Assembly (NCBI GenBank): GCA_026874595.1
Contig: JAPPUL010000079.1
Location: 1,047,001-1,111,000, forward strand
Origin: Sipunculus nudus
Taxonomy: Eukaryota > Annelida > Sipuncula > Golfingiida > Sipunculidae
Length of the DNA: 64,000 nucleotides
Direction: 5' to 3'
Within the stretch, counting starts at the first letter, position 1. Each line of letters opens with the position of its first letter. Below the pieces are notes generated by a model. It was not told the origin of the DNA, made no database searches, and worked only from the letters and a program-made list of their open reading frames with translations. This document shows positions 18,405 to 26,298 of this stretch, in pieces. The position numbers and the translations under genes are program-made.

Positions 18405-18689
18405 ATGGAATATTATGTAATAATCGGACGAGATACTGAAGACTCAAAGTCAAAGCGAAAGAGCTATCGAAAAGAGCATTTAAATAGATTAAAGCAACTT
18501 GAGGATGAGGGCAAATTACTTTTAGCGGGACCTTTTAGTGATGGGAGTGGGAGTTTGATAGTGCTTAAGATGAAGAGTATAGAGGCAGCTAAGGAATTTG
18601 TAGAAAGCGATCCATACTATCTAAACGGTGTTTATCGGAATGTGGAAATAAAGCCATTTGATGTGGTATTGCTAACTAAAGACAGATAG
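18405..18689 (+). CDS. YciI-like protein
   Basis: A 94-residue ferredoxin-like fold protein of the YCII family. YYVIIGRD at the start, the RKEHLNRLKQLEDEGKLLLAGPFSDGSG segment with the conserved His and Asp, and the SDPYYLNGVYRNVEIKPF tail are typical. Some members are small dehydrochlorinase-like or muconolactone-isomerase-like enzymes; the physiological substrate is generally unknown. It follows the UbiD gene by 45 bases and probably shares its transcript, ending at the hairpin at 18688. Confidence 0.85.
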   Translation: MEYYVIIGRDTEDSKSKRKSYRKEHLNRLKQLEDEGKLLLAGPFSDGSGSLIVLKMKSIEAAKEFVESDPYYLNGVYRNVEIKPFDVVLLTKDR

Positions 18690-18733
18690 GTTGTCTTATT
18701 TACTGCTATGTAGAGAAAAACAACCTTTTTTTT
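18688..18733 (+). terminator. Rho-independent terminator candidate after the yciI-like gene
   Basis: AGGTTGT at 18688-18694 pairs with ACAACCT at 18720-18726 and is followed by a run of T. The loop is long (25 bases). The left arm overlaps the stop codon of the YciI-like gene. Confidence 0.6.
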
Positions 18734-18745
18734 GCTTTATCTTTC

Positions 18746-18774
18746 TTTATATTATCCTTAAAGCTTACTATAAT
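18746..18774 (+). promoter_or_regulatory. Promoter candidate for first Cys-rich small gene
   Basis: TTTATA (18746-18751) and a perfect TATAAT (18769-18774) are separated by 17 bases, 25 bases before the AGGAGG-ATG of the first copy of the small gene. The -35 matches four of six consensus bases. Confidence 0.5.
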
Positions 18775-18799
18775 TAAATAATAGCATTAAGGAGGTTTT

Positions 18800-19015
18800 A
18801 TGCCTTACTACTGCGTAAACAGGAATGCTCAAAGTGATGGATATCATGAAGTTCATGAAACTTATCCTAACAAATGCAGCTATTTACCTGATCCGAAAAA
18901 TAGAATTGAGCTTGGAAGTCACAAATCCTGTAAAGATGCTTTGCTGGCAGCTAAAACTCACTTTCCTAAAGTTGATGGATGTGCTCATTGTTGTCCAGAG
19001 TGTAATACTAGATAG
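18800..19015 (+). CDS. Small Cys-rich conserved protein, copy 1
   Basis: A 71-residue protein beginning MPYYCVNRNAQSDGYHEVH, a sequence pattern I recognise from small uncharacterised proteins in many bacteria. Six cysteines are present (residues 5, 27, 44, 62, 65, 66 and one more near the end in PECNTR), suggesting metal binding or a redox site in the DGCxxCC segment. The ribosome binding site AAGGAGG is very good and the gene has its own promoter candidate, so it may be strongly expressed. Function unknown. Confidence 0.85.
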   Translation: MPYYCVNRNAQSDGYHEVHETYPNKCSYLPDPKNRIELGSHKSCKDALLAAKTHFPKVDGCAHCCPECNTR

Positions 19016-19124
19016 CTTAAGCTGACTAACATACTTTTTTCATATGCCTTTTTTGTATAAAGGCTAAATAGACTGCTTTATTTACTGTGCTGCACGGCAA
19101 AACGTCTTTTTTACTTTATCTTTC

Positions 19125-19151
19125 TTTATACTATCCTTAAGCTTATATAAT
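19125..19151 (+). promoter_or_regulatory. Promoter candidate for second Cys-rich small gene
   Basis: The duplicated promoter: TTTATA at 19125-19130 and TATAAT at 19146-19151. The spacer is 15 bases here against 17 in the first copy, because of a small deletion, so this copy may be weaker. Confidence 0.45.
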
Positions 19152-19176
19152 TAAATAATAGCATTAAGGAGGTTTT

Positions 19177-19392
19177 ATGCCTTACTACTGCGTAAACAGG
19201 AATGCTCAAAGTGATGGATATCATGAAGTTCATGAAAGTTGTCCTAACGAATGCAGCTATTTACCTGATCCGAAAAATAGAATTGAGCTTGGAAGTCACA
19301 AATCCTGTAAAGATGCCATGTTGGCAGCTAAAACTCACTTTCCTAAAGTTGATGGATGTTTTTACTGTTGTAAAGAATCCCATTCTAGATAG
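19177..19392 (+). CDS. Small Cys-rich conserved protein, copy 2
   Basis: Duplicate of the gene at 18800. It has the same MPYYCVNRNAQSDGYHEVH start and AAGGAGG site; changes are SCPNECS for TYPNKCS, AMLAAK for ALLAAK, and a divergent tail CFYCCKESHSR in place of CAHCCPECNTR. The changed tail removes the last cysteine but the extra cysteine in SCPNEC adds one near residue 22. The two copies may be diverging in metal or partner binding. Confidence 0.85.
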   Translation: MPYYCVNRNAQSDGYHEVHESCPNECSYLPDPKNRIELGSHKSCKDAMLAAKTHFPKVDGCFYCCKESHSR

Positions 19393-19535
19393 CTTACTCC
19401 GCTAAAACAATATATTTCATATGTCTTAATATATTTTTCATATGTCTTTATAGGAGAAATTTCTTTATCTTAAAAGGATGCATCTTAAAATATAGTTTAC
19501 TCAAAATGTAACACTAAGTTAAAGGAGCTTTTTTT

Positions 19536-20165
19536 ATGAGCAAGATAAGAAAAAAAGACATATTATATTTAAAGAGTTTGTCATCATTTGCCTTCGAGGA
19601 TGCAAAAGGATTTAAGGAGGATGGTCTTTCAAAAGAGATTCCCATAGTGCAGGACGACGTAGGAGAGTTTTTGTATCTGCTAATAAAGCTTTATAGGCCT
19701 AAGAAGGTACTGGAGATAGGGTTTGGCGGGGGGTATTCGAGTTTATGGATTACTAAAGGGCTTAGTGCTTATGGCAAGTTAACCTCACTTGATGTAAGTA
19801 AAGAACGTGTTATGGCGGGCAGGAGATTATTTAGCAAACACAAAAACGTAAATATAGAGAATGTTGATGGTCTTAAGTTTTTGGAGGGGAAGGAGTCGGA
19901 ATATGATTTTATATTTCTTGATGCGATAAAGAAGGACTATCCAAGTTATCTTAGTTTTATAACAAAAGCTCTAAAGTCTGGGGGTGTACTTGTTGCAGAT
20001 AATATACTATTCCAGGCTCAGGTTGTTAGTGAGCGTCCTTTAAAAAGGTATAAGGAAGGGGCTTTAGGGATGCGGCAGTTTAATAATATGCTAAAAGAAA
20101 GTGCTTCATTTGAGAGTATATTTCTTGCGATAGGAGACGGGTTAAGCCTTTCCATAAAGAAATGA
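19536..20165 (+). CDS. O-methyltransferase (YrrM/CCoAOMT-like)
   Basis: A 209-residue SAM-dependent O-methyltransferase. VLEIGFGGGYSSLWI is the SAM loop, LTSLDVSKERV the acidic second motif, YDFIFLDAIKKDYPSYL carries the metal-binding aspartate, and GGVLVADNILF the following metal ligand segment. Bacterial relatives (YrrM/TrmR) include a tRNA wobble-uridine carboxymethyl-O-methyltransferase, but small-molecule catechol-like substrates are equally possible. AAAGGAG lies eight bases before the ATG. It stands alone, convergent with the TM2 gene. Confidence 0.85.
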   Translation: MSKIRKKDILYLKSLSSFAFEDAKGFKEDGLSKEIPIVQDDVGEFLYLLIKLYRPKKVLEIGFGGGYSSLWITKGLSAYGKLTSLDVSKERVMAGRRLFSKHKNVNIENVDGLKFLEGKESEYDFIFLDAIKKDYPSYLSFITKALKSGGVLVADNILFQAQVVSERPLKRYKEGALGMRQFNNMLKESASFESIFLAIGDGLSLSIKK

Positions 20166-20188
20166 AGAGAGAAATGGAGTTTTAAATT

Positions 20189-20689
20189 CTAATAGTCTTT
20201 ATTATTTGTCAAAGAATCAAACTGATAAAAAACCATGCCAGACTCAGACACTTCAAGTCTTGCATGCCCTCTGTCAATCATGGAGTTAAGAATCTTCTGA
20301 GCCTCTTCGATAGATAAACTACTGTCCATAGCAACTTCTGTTGGAGTAACTTTGCCTTTATGTTTTCTTGCAATCAATAAAATATCCTTTTCTTTTTGTT
20401 TTATAGTGTATTTGCCTTTCTGGACATTGCTTGTTGATGGGTATTGGAAAGTGCCTTGATTTTGGACTACTTGATTTATAAAAGCGAAGTTAGCTTTGTC
20501 AACCTGGCTTCTCATAGTAAACAGGTCAAAAAACCATCCGATAAAAAAGCCGCCACAAGTAAACATATAAAATATTCCCATAGCAATTCTGTTAAGATAG
20601 AATTTATGTATACCAAAAAAGCCAAATAAAAACCAAAGTAAATAAGCTATAGTTAAATCTTTAATAGGCGGCAGTGTACTTTGCGTCAT
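20189..20689 (-). CDS. TM2-domain protein with C-terminal helical domain
   Basis: Residues ~10-60 form a TM2 domain: two membrane helices with GFFGIHKFYLNR between and a GGFFIGWFFDLF second helix. After a linker, residues ~95-160 form a soluble domain (KEKDILLIARKHKGKVTPTEVAMDSSLSIEEAQKILNSMI) that reads like a winged-helix or marR-type fold. TM2 proteins of this layout are common and uncharacterised. It is convergent with the methyltransferase and divergent from aclB. Confidence 0.8.
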   Translation of the reverse strand: MTQSTLPPIKDLTIAYLLWFLFGFFGIHKFYLNRIAMGIFYMFTCGGFFIGWFFDLFTMRSQVDKANFAFINQVVQNQGTFQYPSTSNVQKGKYTIKQKEKDILLIARKHKGKVTPTEVAMDSSLSIEEAQKILNSMIDRGHARLEVSESGMVFYQFDSLTNNKDY

Positions 20690-20996
20690 AGAATTATCTC
20701 CTAATAGTTTACTATATTCAATATTTAAACATTTTGTCTATACAATTAAACATTTTGAAACTAAATAAAAGGTAATTTATTTAAAAGTATCTCTTTGCAA
20801 AGAATTAATAATTTATTACTGTTAAACCTTTAAAAAAAGTGATCGCAAAAAATAATCATAAAGTGCAAGAAATATTATAACTTGGCATTTGGCTAAAATC
20901 CTCTTTATCGAATCAAAAATAAAAATAAAGCCTAATAACGCTATAGGCTAAATAAATATATAAAGACAAAGTATTAATTCTTAGGAGGACTATTGT
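20690..20996. other. Intergenic region upstream of aclB
   Basis: About 307 AT-rich bases between divergent genes. A short inverted repeat AGCCTA (20929-20934) / TAGGCT (20944-20949) lies 50 bases before the aclB start and could be an operator or weak hairpin. AGGAGG at about 20983 serves aclB. I could not pick a convincing promoter. Confidence 0.4.
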
Positions 20997-22259
20997 ATGC
21001 AACTAACAGGAATGCTTTGGGGGTCAAAGATACTAAAGTACGTGAACTACCCATGCTCTGAGGTGCTTGGCCCGGATGCAAGTGCAAAGGAGATAAAAGA
21101 GCTTATAAAGCGTCATAAGGAGATATTTATAAAGCCGTGTTTTCAAGGAGGGATAGGTAAGAAAGGGAAGGCAGGATTAATTGGACGTGCAGCTAATATA
21201 GAAGATGCCTTACGTGAGAAGGAGAGGTTATTTTTTGCAAAGCATGAGTTTTGCGGTAGGGAGGTTAAGGCCTATGGGGTAACCTACGAATCGGCAGTAC
21301 CGACCAAGCACGAAGTCTACGTATCGATAATGGATAATACAGAATACCGAGCTCCGACGCTAACAATAACACACCACGGTGGTATAGATATAGAAGACTT
21401 ACCCAAAGACAAACTAGTTAATATTCCTTTCGATCCTCTAACTGGCTTTAAAGGGTTCATGGTGTCAAATGCGCTAATAAAGCTTGGGGCGCCAAAAGAG
21501 CTAATAAGTCCATTAGTTCAGCATTTACCTAAGCTATGGGATTTGTTGAATAATTATGGGATGAATATGGTAGAGCTAAACCCAATAAGGATGCGTCAAG
21601 AAGGCAAACGTCTTGTACCTGTAGCCTGCGATTTTAAATGTTCATTTGATATAGATGACCCGAATTGGACCCGACTTAAAATTCCATCATCAGCCTTTGC
21701 AAGCGACTATTCAGAATTCGAGCAAGAGATAAACCAGCTACGAACCTATCAGGGTCAAAGTGATGTATTTGTAATAAACGACAAAGGGACAATAACGGCG
21801 ATGACCTTTGGCGGAGGTGCAAATGCATTAGTAACTGAGCTTTTAGGAGAGCATGCAACAATATCGTCTGACTTTGGGGGTAATCCGCCCTATGAAAAGA
21901 TGAAGGAAGTGGCAAGAATATGTTATAAATACTGGTTACCACAAAGTAACGTTCTTTTTATAATTGGAGGCAAGGCAAATAATACAGATATTTATGAAAC
22001 TTTCCGTGCAATGGCTGATGCTCTGCGTGATTTTTTTCAAAAGGATAAAAAGCCTCTATATGTGGTTATTGGGCGCGGCGGGCCAAATCTTATACGAGGG
22101 ATGGACTACATGCGAAACACACTAGATGCACTAGGACTGCCTTACAAGATGTTTGGCTACGACAGTGCGATGAGCGAGATAATAAACTATGCAAAGATGG
22201 CAGACGAATGGATGGCACAAGAAGGGCATAAGATGCTTGAGAAGTCGCTTGGACTATAA
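20997..22259 (+). CDS. aclB: ATP-citrate lyase, small (ATP-grasp/citrate-binding) subunit
   Basis: Together with the next gene this cleaves citrate with ATP and CoA to acetyl-CoA and oxaloacetate. The N-terminal part is an ATP-grasp domain (IFIKPCFQGGIGKKGKAGLIGRA for nucleotide; VELNPIRM as metal-binding end), and the C-terminal part is a citrate-binding domain with FGGGANALVTELLG, DFGGNPPYEKM and IGRGGPNLIRG. Length (420) is close to the Chlorobium small subunit. AGGAGG nine bases before the ATG and 36 bases to the next gene indicate an operon in the Chlorobium order (aclB then aclA). Confidence 0.9.
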   Translation: MQLTGMLWGSKILKYVNYPCSEVLGPDASAKEIKELIKRHKEIFIKPCFQGGIGKKGKAGLIGRAANIEDALREKERLFFAKHEFCGREVKAYGVTYESAVPTKHEVYVSIMDNTEYRAPTLTITHHGGIDIEDLPKDKLVNIPFDPLTGFKGFMVSNALIKLGAPKELISPLVQHLPKLWDLLNNYGMNMVELNPIRMRQEGKRLVPVACDFKCSFDIDDPNWTRLKIPSSAFASDYSEFEQEINQLRTYQGQSDVFVINDKGTITAMTFGGGANALVTELLGEHATISSDFGGNPPYEKMKEVARICYKYWLPQSNVLFIIGGKANNTDIYETFRAMADALRDFFQKDKKPLYVVIGRGGPNLIRGMDYMRNTLDALGLPYKMFGYDSAMSEIINYAKMADEWMAQEGHKMLEKSLGL

Positions 22260-22295
22260 AGAGCTTATATAAAAAAATGTTAATAGGAGGATATA

Positions 22296-25025
22296 ATGCA
22301 TAAAAGAGGTATAAAAGAATTTGCTAAATATTACGTTGGTATAAACTCGCTTGAGGAACTTGCAACAAAAGAAGATAGAGTATGTGTGATGAACATAACA
22401 GGCAATGAAAGTCGGGGGGTAACGCCCATAAGCCATACCTTCTCAGGAGGGAATGTTGTATTTGGCACAGCGCCCGGACGCACGGGACAAGTCGTAAAGA
22501 CTAAAATAGGAGACATTCCTGTATACAATAATATAACAGAAGGGCTTAATGCAGGACACAAATTCAACGTAGCAGTAATCTACATGCCACCAAGTGGGGT
22601 TCGGGATGCAGTTGTTGAGGCGATACGAAATAATAAAGATGATCTAAAAAAGATAATAATCCTAACAGAAAAGGTGTCGGTAAAAGATGCAAGGATAATA
22701 AGAGCGCTTGGACAAATGCATGGGATAGATATTTTTGGTAGTAACTGCTTGGGGCTTGCAGATTCACATAATAAAGTACGACTTGGCGGTGCACTTGGCG
22801 GCACAAATCCTGAGGAGTCGCTTCGTCCAGGCTCAGTTGCTATATATTCAAACTCAGGCAGTTTCACAACAACCATAGCCGGATACTTGCTTACAGATGG
22901 ATGGGGTACTACAGCATCAGTATCAAGCGGAAAAGATGTATATATACATTACTCAGCCAAAGAATTTATACATGCCTTTAACAATGACAAAAGAAGCAAA
23001 GCCGCTGTAATGTATATCGAGCCTGGCGGCTATTACGAATATGCTATAACACCTCAAAAACCAGTTATAGCATGCGTTGTTGGGCGTTGGAAATCAAGAC
23101 TAACAAAAGCGGTTGGACATGCAGGTTCTCTTGCGGGAGCTGGGGATGATGCTCTTTCCAAAGAAAAGTGGTTTATGCAGATCTTAGGTGTAGATGGATT
23201 ATACACTCCTGAGAATCCGATATGCTCAAGTAAAGGAGCGGTTGTAACTAATATTTCATATATTCCTGAAGCTATGACAAAAGTTATGGCACTAAACGGT
23301 ATAAAGCCGGATTTTGAACCACAAGGTGATTTATCAAGGAAAGCGTGGTTTGGGAACACTCAAGGTTTAAAACTACCGAAGGAACTTGATGTTCCTATTG
23401 TAAGGGCAATTAAACCATATGATGAGCAGATAGACCATGTAAATAAACAAATAGGAACATCGTTTCCCCGTCAAAGCCTAAAGGATACAAGTGGGGCTTC
23501 TAAAATGGATCCCACAACACAAGTTACAACACTACACAACATATCGATATTAGACGCCTCAAAGCACAATTTTGAAGATAATGTATTAATGTCTATAACT
23601 AAACTATATCCAGAATGCGACAAAGAGAGAAAACTTATAAATGTAGCGCTAAATACTCATGTCTATTTGGAGGGGAGTATAGAACTTAGGGCTTATGAAC
23701 AGTCGCTTGAAAATGGTAATACTCCAAATACCGCCATCTTAAGTGCACTTGCCCTTGTGGGTCAAAAAAAGATAATGAAGGCTCAAAAGCTTACAGAACA
23801 GCTTATTAATTCATTTAAGCTTACAGGGCTTGAAGACCCGCTAAATTACGATGCAGAAATACTAAACAAAGCTCAAAGTTTAAAAGACACATCTGTCTTA
23901 AACGAGGAAGAAGCTGATCATTTGTCCGTTCTAATTCCAATAATGGAAAAAGCGCTTGAGGATGCAAATAGTATCTTTTATAAATTTGTAAAAGGAATTG
24001 CACAAAAAGAAGGAAAGAAGCTAACACGGGAACTGCTGCTTGGAATAATAACGCTAACACTAGGCTGGAGGGCCCTGGCATTAAAGAAGTTATCTATAAC
24101 AAGCCTTATAAATCTTCCTTGGTATTTTAAAATTTACGCAACACTAGTTGGGGTTAGTGCAGGGGAGAAGGCTCATCGAAACAAAGCGTTTGTAGGCGTG
24201 GATATTAAAGAGCTTGTAAAAGAATACACATTTGGACAAACGACGTTTATGGCAATGTCGCATAAAAAGCCGCTTGATGAGGAACTTTTCACGTTTAACG
24301 TACTTATGGGACTTGTAATAAGTAATGGTCCGGGGACAATATCCGGACAAGGAGCAAAAGGAGCAGTTAGCTCAGATGGCCCAGAAGATCCAAAAAGGGT
24401 ACAAATAAACAAAGCGTTTTGTGGTTTTCTTACTCATACAGGTTTTGCACATGGAGGCAATGGATATGAGGCAATGAACTTTTTAATTGGGCAGTTTAAC
24501 AAAACGAATCTGGATGACCCTGGGAATAGGGATCATAATATAAACATAAAAAAGCTAGCAAACGACTATGCACTATCCTATAAAGGGTATAAGAAGAATC
24601 AAAAAGAGCTTGGAAATATAAGTTACGAGAAGGTGCCCTGTATAAATCATCCTGTGTTTAAGGGAAAAAGTGTAAATTACGATCCGCGGGAGGTATTTGT
24701 TCGGGAGTTATTTGAATCTAAGGGTACCTATAATATATTCCTAGATTTCTATCATGAACTTGTAAATGCGCTTTATAAGAACGGGGTATCGAAGGAAGTA
24801 TACTGCGTAAATATCGATGCTGTTATAGCAGTAATACTGCTTAAGATATTCTGGAATGAGTTTAAAGCTGGTAAAGTAAATGAGAGACAACTAGAAAACA
24901 GTGCGTTCACAGCGTTTTTATATGGCCGCATGCTTGGTAGTGGTGCAGAGATAGATGATCATATAAACCGCGGTCGGAATATGGATACCCGAACACCTGC
25001 AAGTCGTTGTTCTTTTGTAAACTGA
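22296..25025 (+). CDS. aclA: ATP-citrate lyase, large subunit with ~200-residue insertion
   Basis: Residues 1-350 are CoA-binding and ligase domains: GNVVFGTAPGRTGQVV, FGSNCLGLAD, YSNSGSFTT and GHAGSLAGAGDDAL, where His275 is the phosphorylated histidine. Residues ~635-909 are a divergent citrate-synthase-like (citryl-CoA lyase) domain, with GPGTISGQGAKGAVS, GFAHGGNG (His719), INHPVF (His785, for the usual GHRV) and VNIDAV (Asp841). At 909 residues it is about 300 longer than the Chlorobium large subunit; much of the extra length is residues ~370-570, helical and unlike either domain. AGGAGG precedes the ATG. The last ~90 bases are part of a 256-bp tandem duplication. Confidence 0.88.
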   Translation: MHKRGIKEFAKYYVGINSLEELATKEDRVCVMNITGNESRGVTPISHTFSGGNVVFGTAPGRTGQVVKTKIGDIPVYNNITEGLNAGHKFNVAVIYMPPSGVRDAVVEAIRNNKDDLKKIIILTEKVSVKDARIIRALGQMHGIDIFGSNCLGLADSHNKVRLGGALGGTNPEESLRPGSVAIYSNSGSFTTTIAGYLLTDGWGTTASVSSGKDVYIHYSAKEFIHAFNNDKRSKAAVMYIEPGGYYEYAITPQKPVIACVVGRWKSRLTKAVGHAGSLAGAGDDALSKEKWFMQILGVDGLYTPENPICSSKGAVVTNISYIPEAMTKVMALNGIKPDFEPQGDLSRKAWFGNTQGLKLPKELDVPIVRAIKPYDEQIDHVNKQIGTSFPRQSLKDTSGASKMDPTTQVTTLHNISILDASKHNFEDNVLMSITKLYPECDKERKLINVALNTHVYLEGSIELRAYEQSLENGNTPNTAILSALALVGQKKIMKAQKLTEQLINSFKLTGLEDPLNYDAEILNKAQSLKDTSVLNEEEADHLSVLIPIMEKALEDANSIFYKFVKGIAQKEGKKLTRELLLGIITLTLGWRALALKKLSITSLINLPWYFKIYATLVGVSAGEKAHRNKAFVGVDIKELVKEYTFGQTTFMAMSHKKPLDEELFTFNVLMGLVISNGPGTISGQGAKGAVSSDGPEDPKRVQINKAFCGFLTHTGFAHGGNGYEAMNFLIGQFNKTNLDDPGNRDHNINIKKLANDYALSYKGYKKNQKELGNISYEKVPCINHPVFKGKSVNYDPREVFVRELFESKGTYNIFLDFYHELVNALYKNGVSKEVYCVNIDAVIAVILLKIFWNEFKAGKVNERQLENSAFTAFLYGRMLGSGAEIDDHINRGRNMDTRTPASRCSFVN

Positions 25026-25445
25026 TATTTAGTTTTTAGTTTTTTAGTTTGTGAGATTTTACAAATCTTTATAAAGCTAGAGGTTAAGCCTAAAAAGCTT
25101 AATCGCATTATTAGAGGTGTTAGTAGCAATAGTTTCAAGGGGACATTGTTTTATATCGGCAATGGCGCAAGCAGTATAGTGTAAATAAATTGGCAGCGGT
25201 GCAGAGATAGATGATCATATAAACCGCGGTCGGAATATGGATACCCGAACACCTGCAAGTCGTTGTTCTTTTGTAAACTGATATTTAGTTTTTAGTTTTT
25301 TAGTTTGTGAGATTTTACAAATCTTTATAAAGCTAGAGGTTAAGCCTAAAAAGCTTAAGTGCATTATTAGAGGTGTTAGTAGCAATAGTTTCAAGGGGAC
25401 ATTGTTTTATATCGGCAATGGCGCAAGCAGTATAGTGTAAATAAA
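24934..25445. repeat. 256-bp tandem duplication spanning the 3' ends of aclA and tatD
   Basis: Two near-identical direct copies, 24934-25189 and 25190-25445. Each holds the last ~90 bases of aclA, the spacer and the last ~110 bases of tatD on the other strand. aclA uses copy 1 for its stop (25023-25025) and tatD uses copy 2 (stop at 25333-25335). The orphan pieces are an aclA tail at 25190-25281 and a tatD tail at about 25077-25189. The copies differ at only a few bases (for example TTAATCGC against TTAAGTGC), so the event is recent or the copies are being homogenised. Confidence 0.92.
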
Positions 25446-26112
25446 GAGGTGAATTAGTCTTACCTCTAACTGGTGCTGGAGCAAGATAGGGGGAGTCGGT
25501 TTCGATTAATAGTTTATTAAGCGGTACATGTTTAACGCTTTTTCGTATTATGTCGGATTTTTTATAAGTAACATTCCCTGCAAATGATATAAAGAGTCCT
25601 AAATCAAGAAAACGCTTAACAAAATCACTATCCCCTGAATAGCAATGCATAACACCAGAAGCGTTTAAGGGACTATGTTTTGCAAGTATTTTATAAACAT
25701 CATGGAAAGAGTCTCTAGTATGTACAATGATTGGTAACTTAAGCTCTTTTGCAAGAATAACTTGATCCTCAAAAAGCTTAATTTGTTTTACTGGTGTTGC
25801 ATAATTTCTAAAATAGTCAATGCCACACTCTCCAATTGCAACCACATTCTCATCACACGCTAAGCTAGTTAATGCTTTTTGCATATTAGCATTATATTGC
25901 TGTGCATACGATGGGTATAATCCTGCAGTATAAAAAACCTTATTATTAAGCTCAAATAACTTTTTATTAAATAAATAAGAATTAAAATCAAGAGAAACAT
26001 TAATAATAGCGTTAATATTATTGCTTAGATAATTCGAAATAGAATAAGATGCTTCATTTATATTAGAATAAGTGAAAAATATATGTGCATGAGAATCAAT
26101 AAAAGTAGGCAT
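25333..26112 (-). CDS. tatD: TatD-family metal-dependent hydrolase
   Basis: TatD-like DNase/amidohydrolase-fold protein. Metal-binding motifs are in order: DSHAHIF at the N terminus, GECGID, VHTRDSFHD, MHCYSG and ETDSPYLAP. I start it at 26112 (MPTFIDSHAH) because the family starts just before DSHAH; the 32 residues upstream (to 26208) are hydrophobic and not conserved, although no ribosome binding site is obvious at either place. TatD proteins are 3'-5' exonucleases or D-aminoacyl-tRNA-like hydrolases in different species. The 3' end lies in the tandem duplication shared with aclA. Confidence 0.88.
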   Translation of the reverse strand: MPTFIDSHAHIFFTYSNINEASYSISNYLSNNINAIINVSLDFNSYLFNKKLFELNNKVFYTAGLYPSYAQQYNANMQKALTSLACDENVVAIGECGIDYFRNYATPVKQIKLFEDQVILAKELKLPIIVHTRDSFHDVYKILAKHSPLNASGVMHCYSGDSDFVKRFLDLGLFISFAGNVTYKKSDIIRKSVKHVPLNKLLIETDSPYLAPAPVRGKTNSPLYLHYTACAIADIKQCPLETIATNTSNNALKLFRLNL

Positions 26113-26298
26113 AACGATTTTTTTAAAAAATATATAAAAAAAACAAGCTATATTGACCATAAATAATATAAATTTATTTATATCTAAACTACTAGTTAAG
26201 TCAGTCAACGTAACTTTATTATATATTGTATTATAGTTTGGATATACTAAATTTTAAAGATGATATTCAACTAGGATATAGGCATAGGACATAAGCAA

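Larger units (their letters stand above)
18695..19392 (+). repeat. Tandem duplication of promoter plus small gene (about 377 bp apart)
   Basis: The gene at 18800-19015 recurs at 19177-19392 (offset 377), with its upstream region also repeated (the segments ending in GCATTAAGGAGGTTTT are the same). The coding parts are nearly identical for 52 residues and differ mainly at the C terminus. Small indels have built up in the non-coding part, so the duplication is not a fresh assembly artefact. Confidence 0.9.

Noticed and set aside
18825-19405. Second overlapping frame in each copy of the small Cys-rich gene
   Set aside because: It is in a shifted frame of the duplicated gene, so its conservation follows from the duplication. 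The AAGGAGG site serves the other frame.
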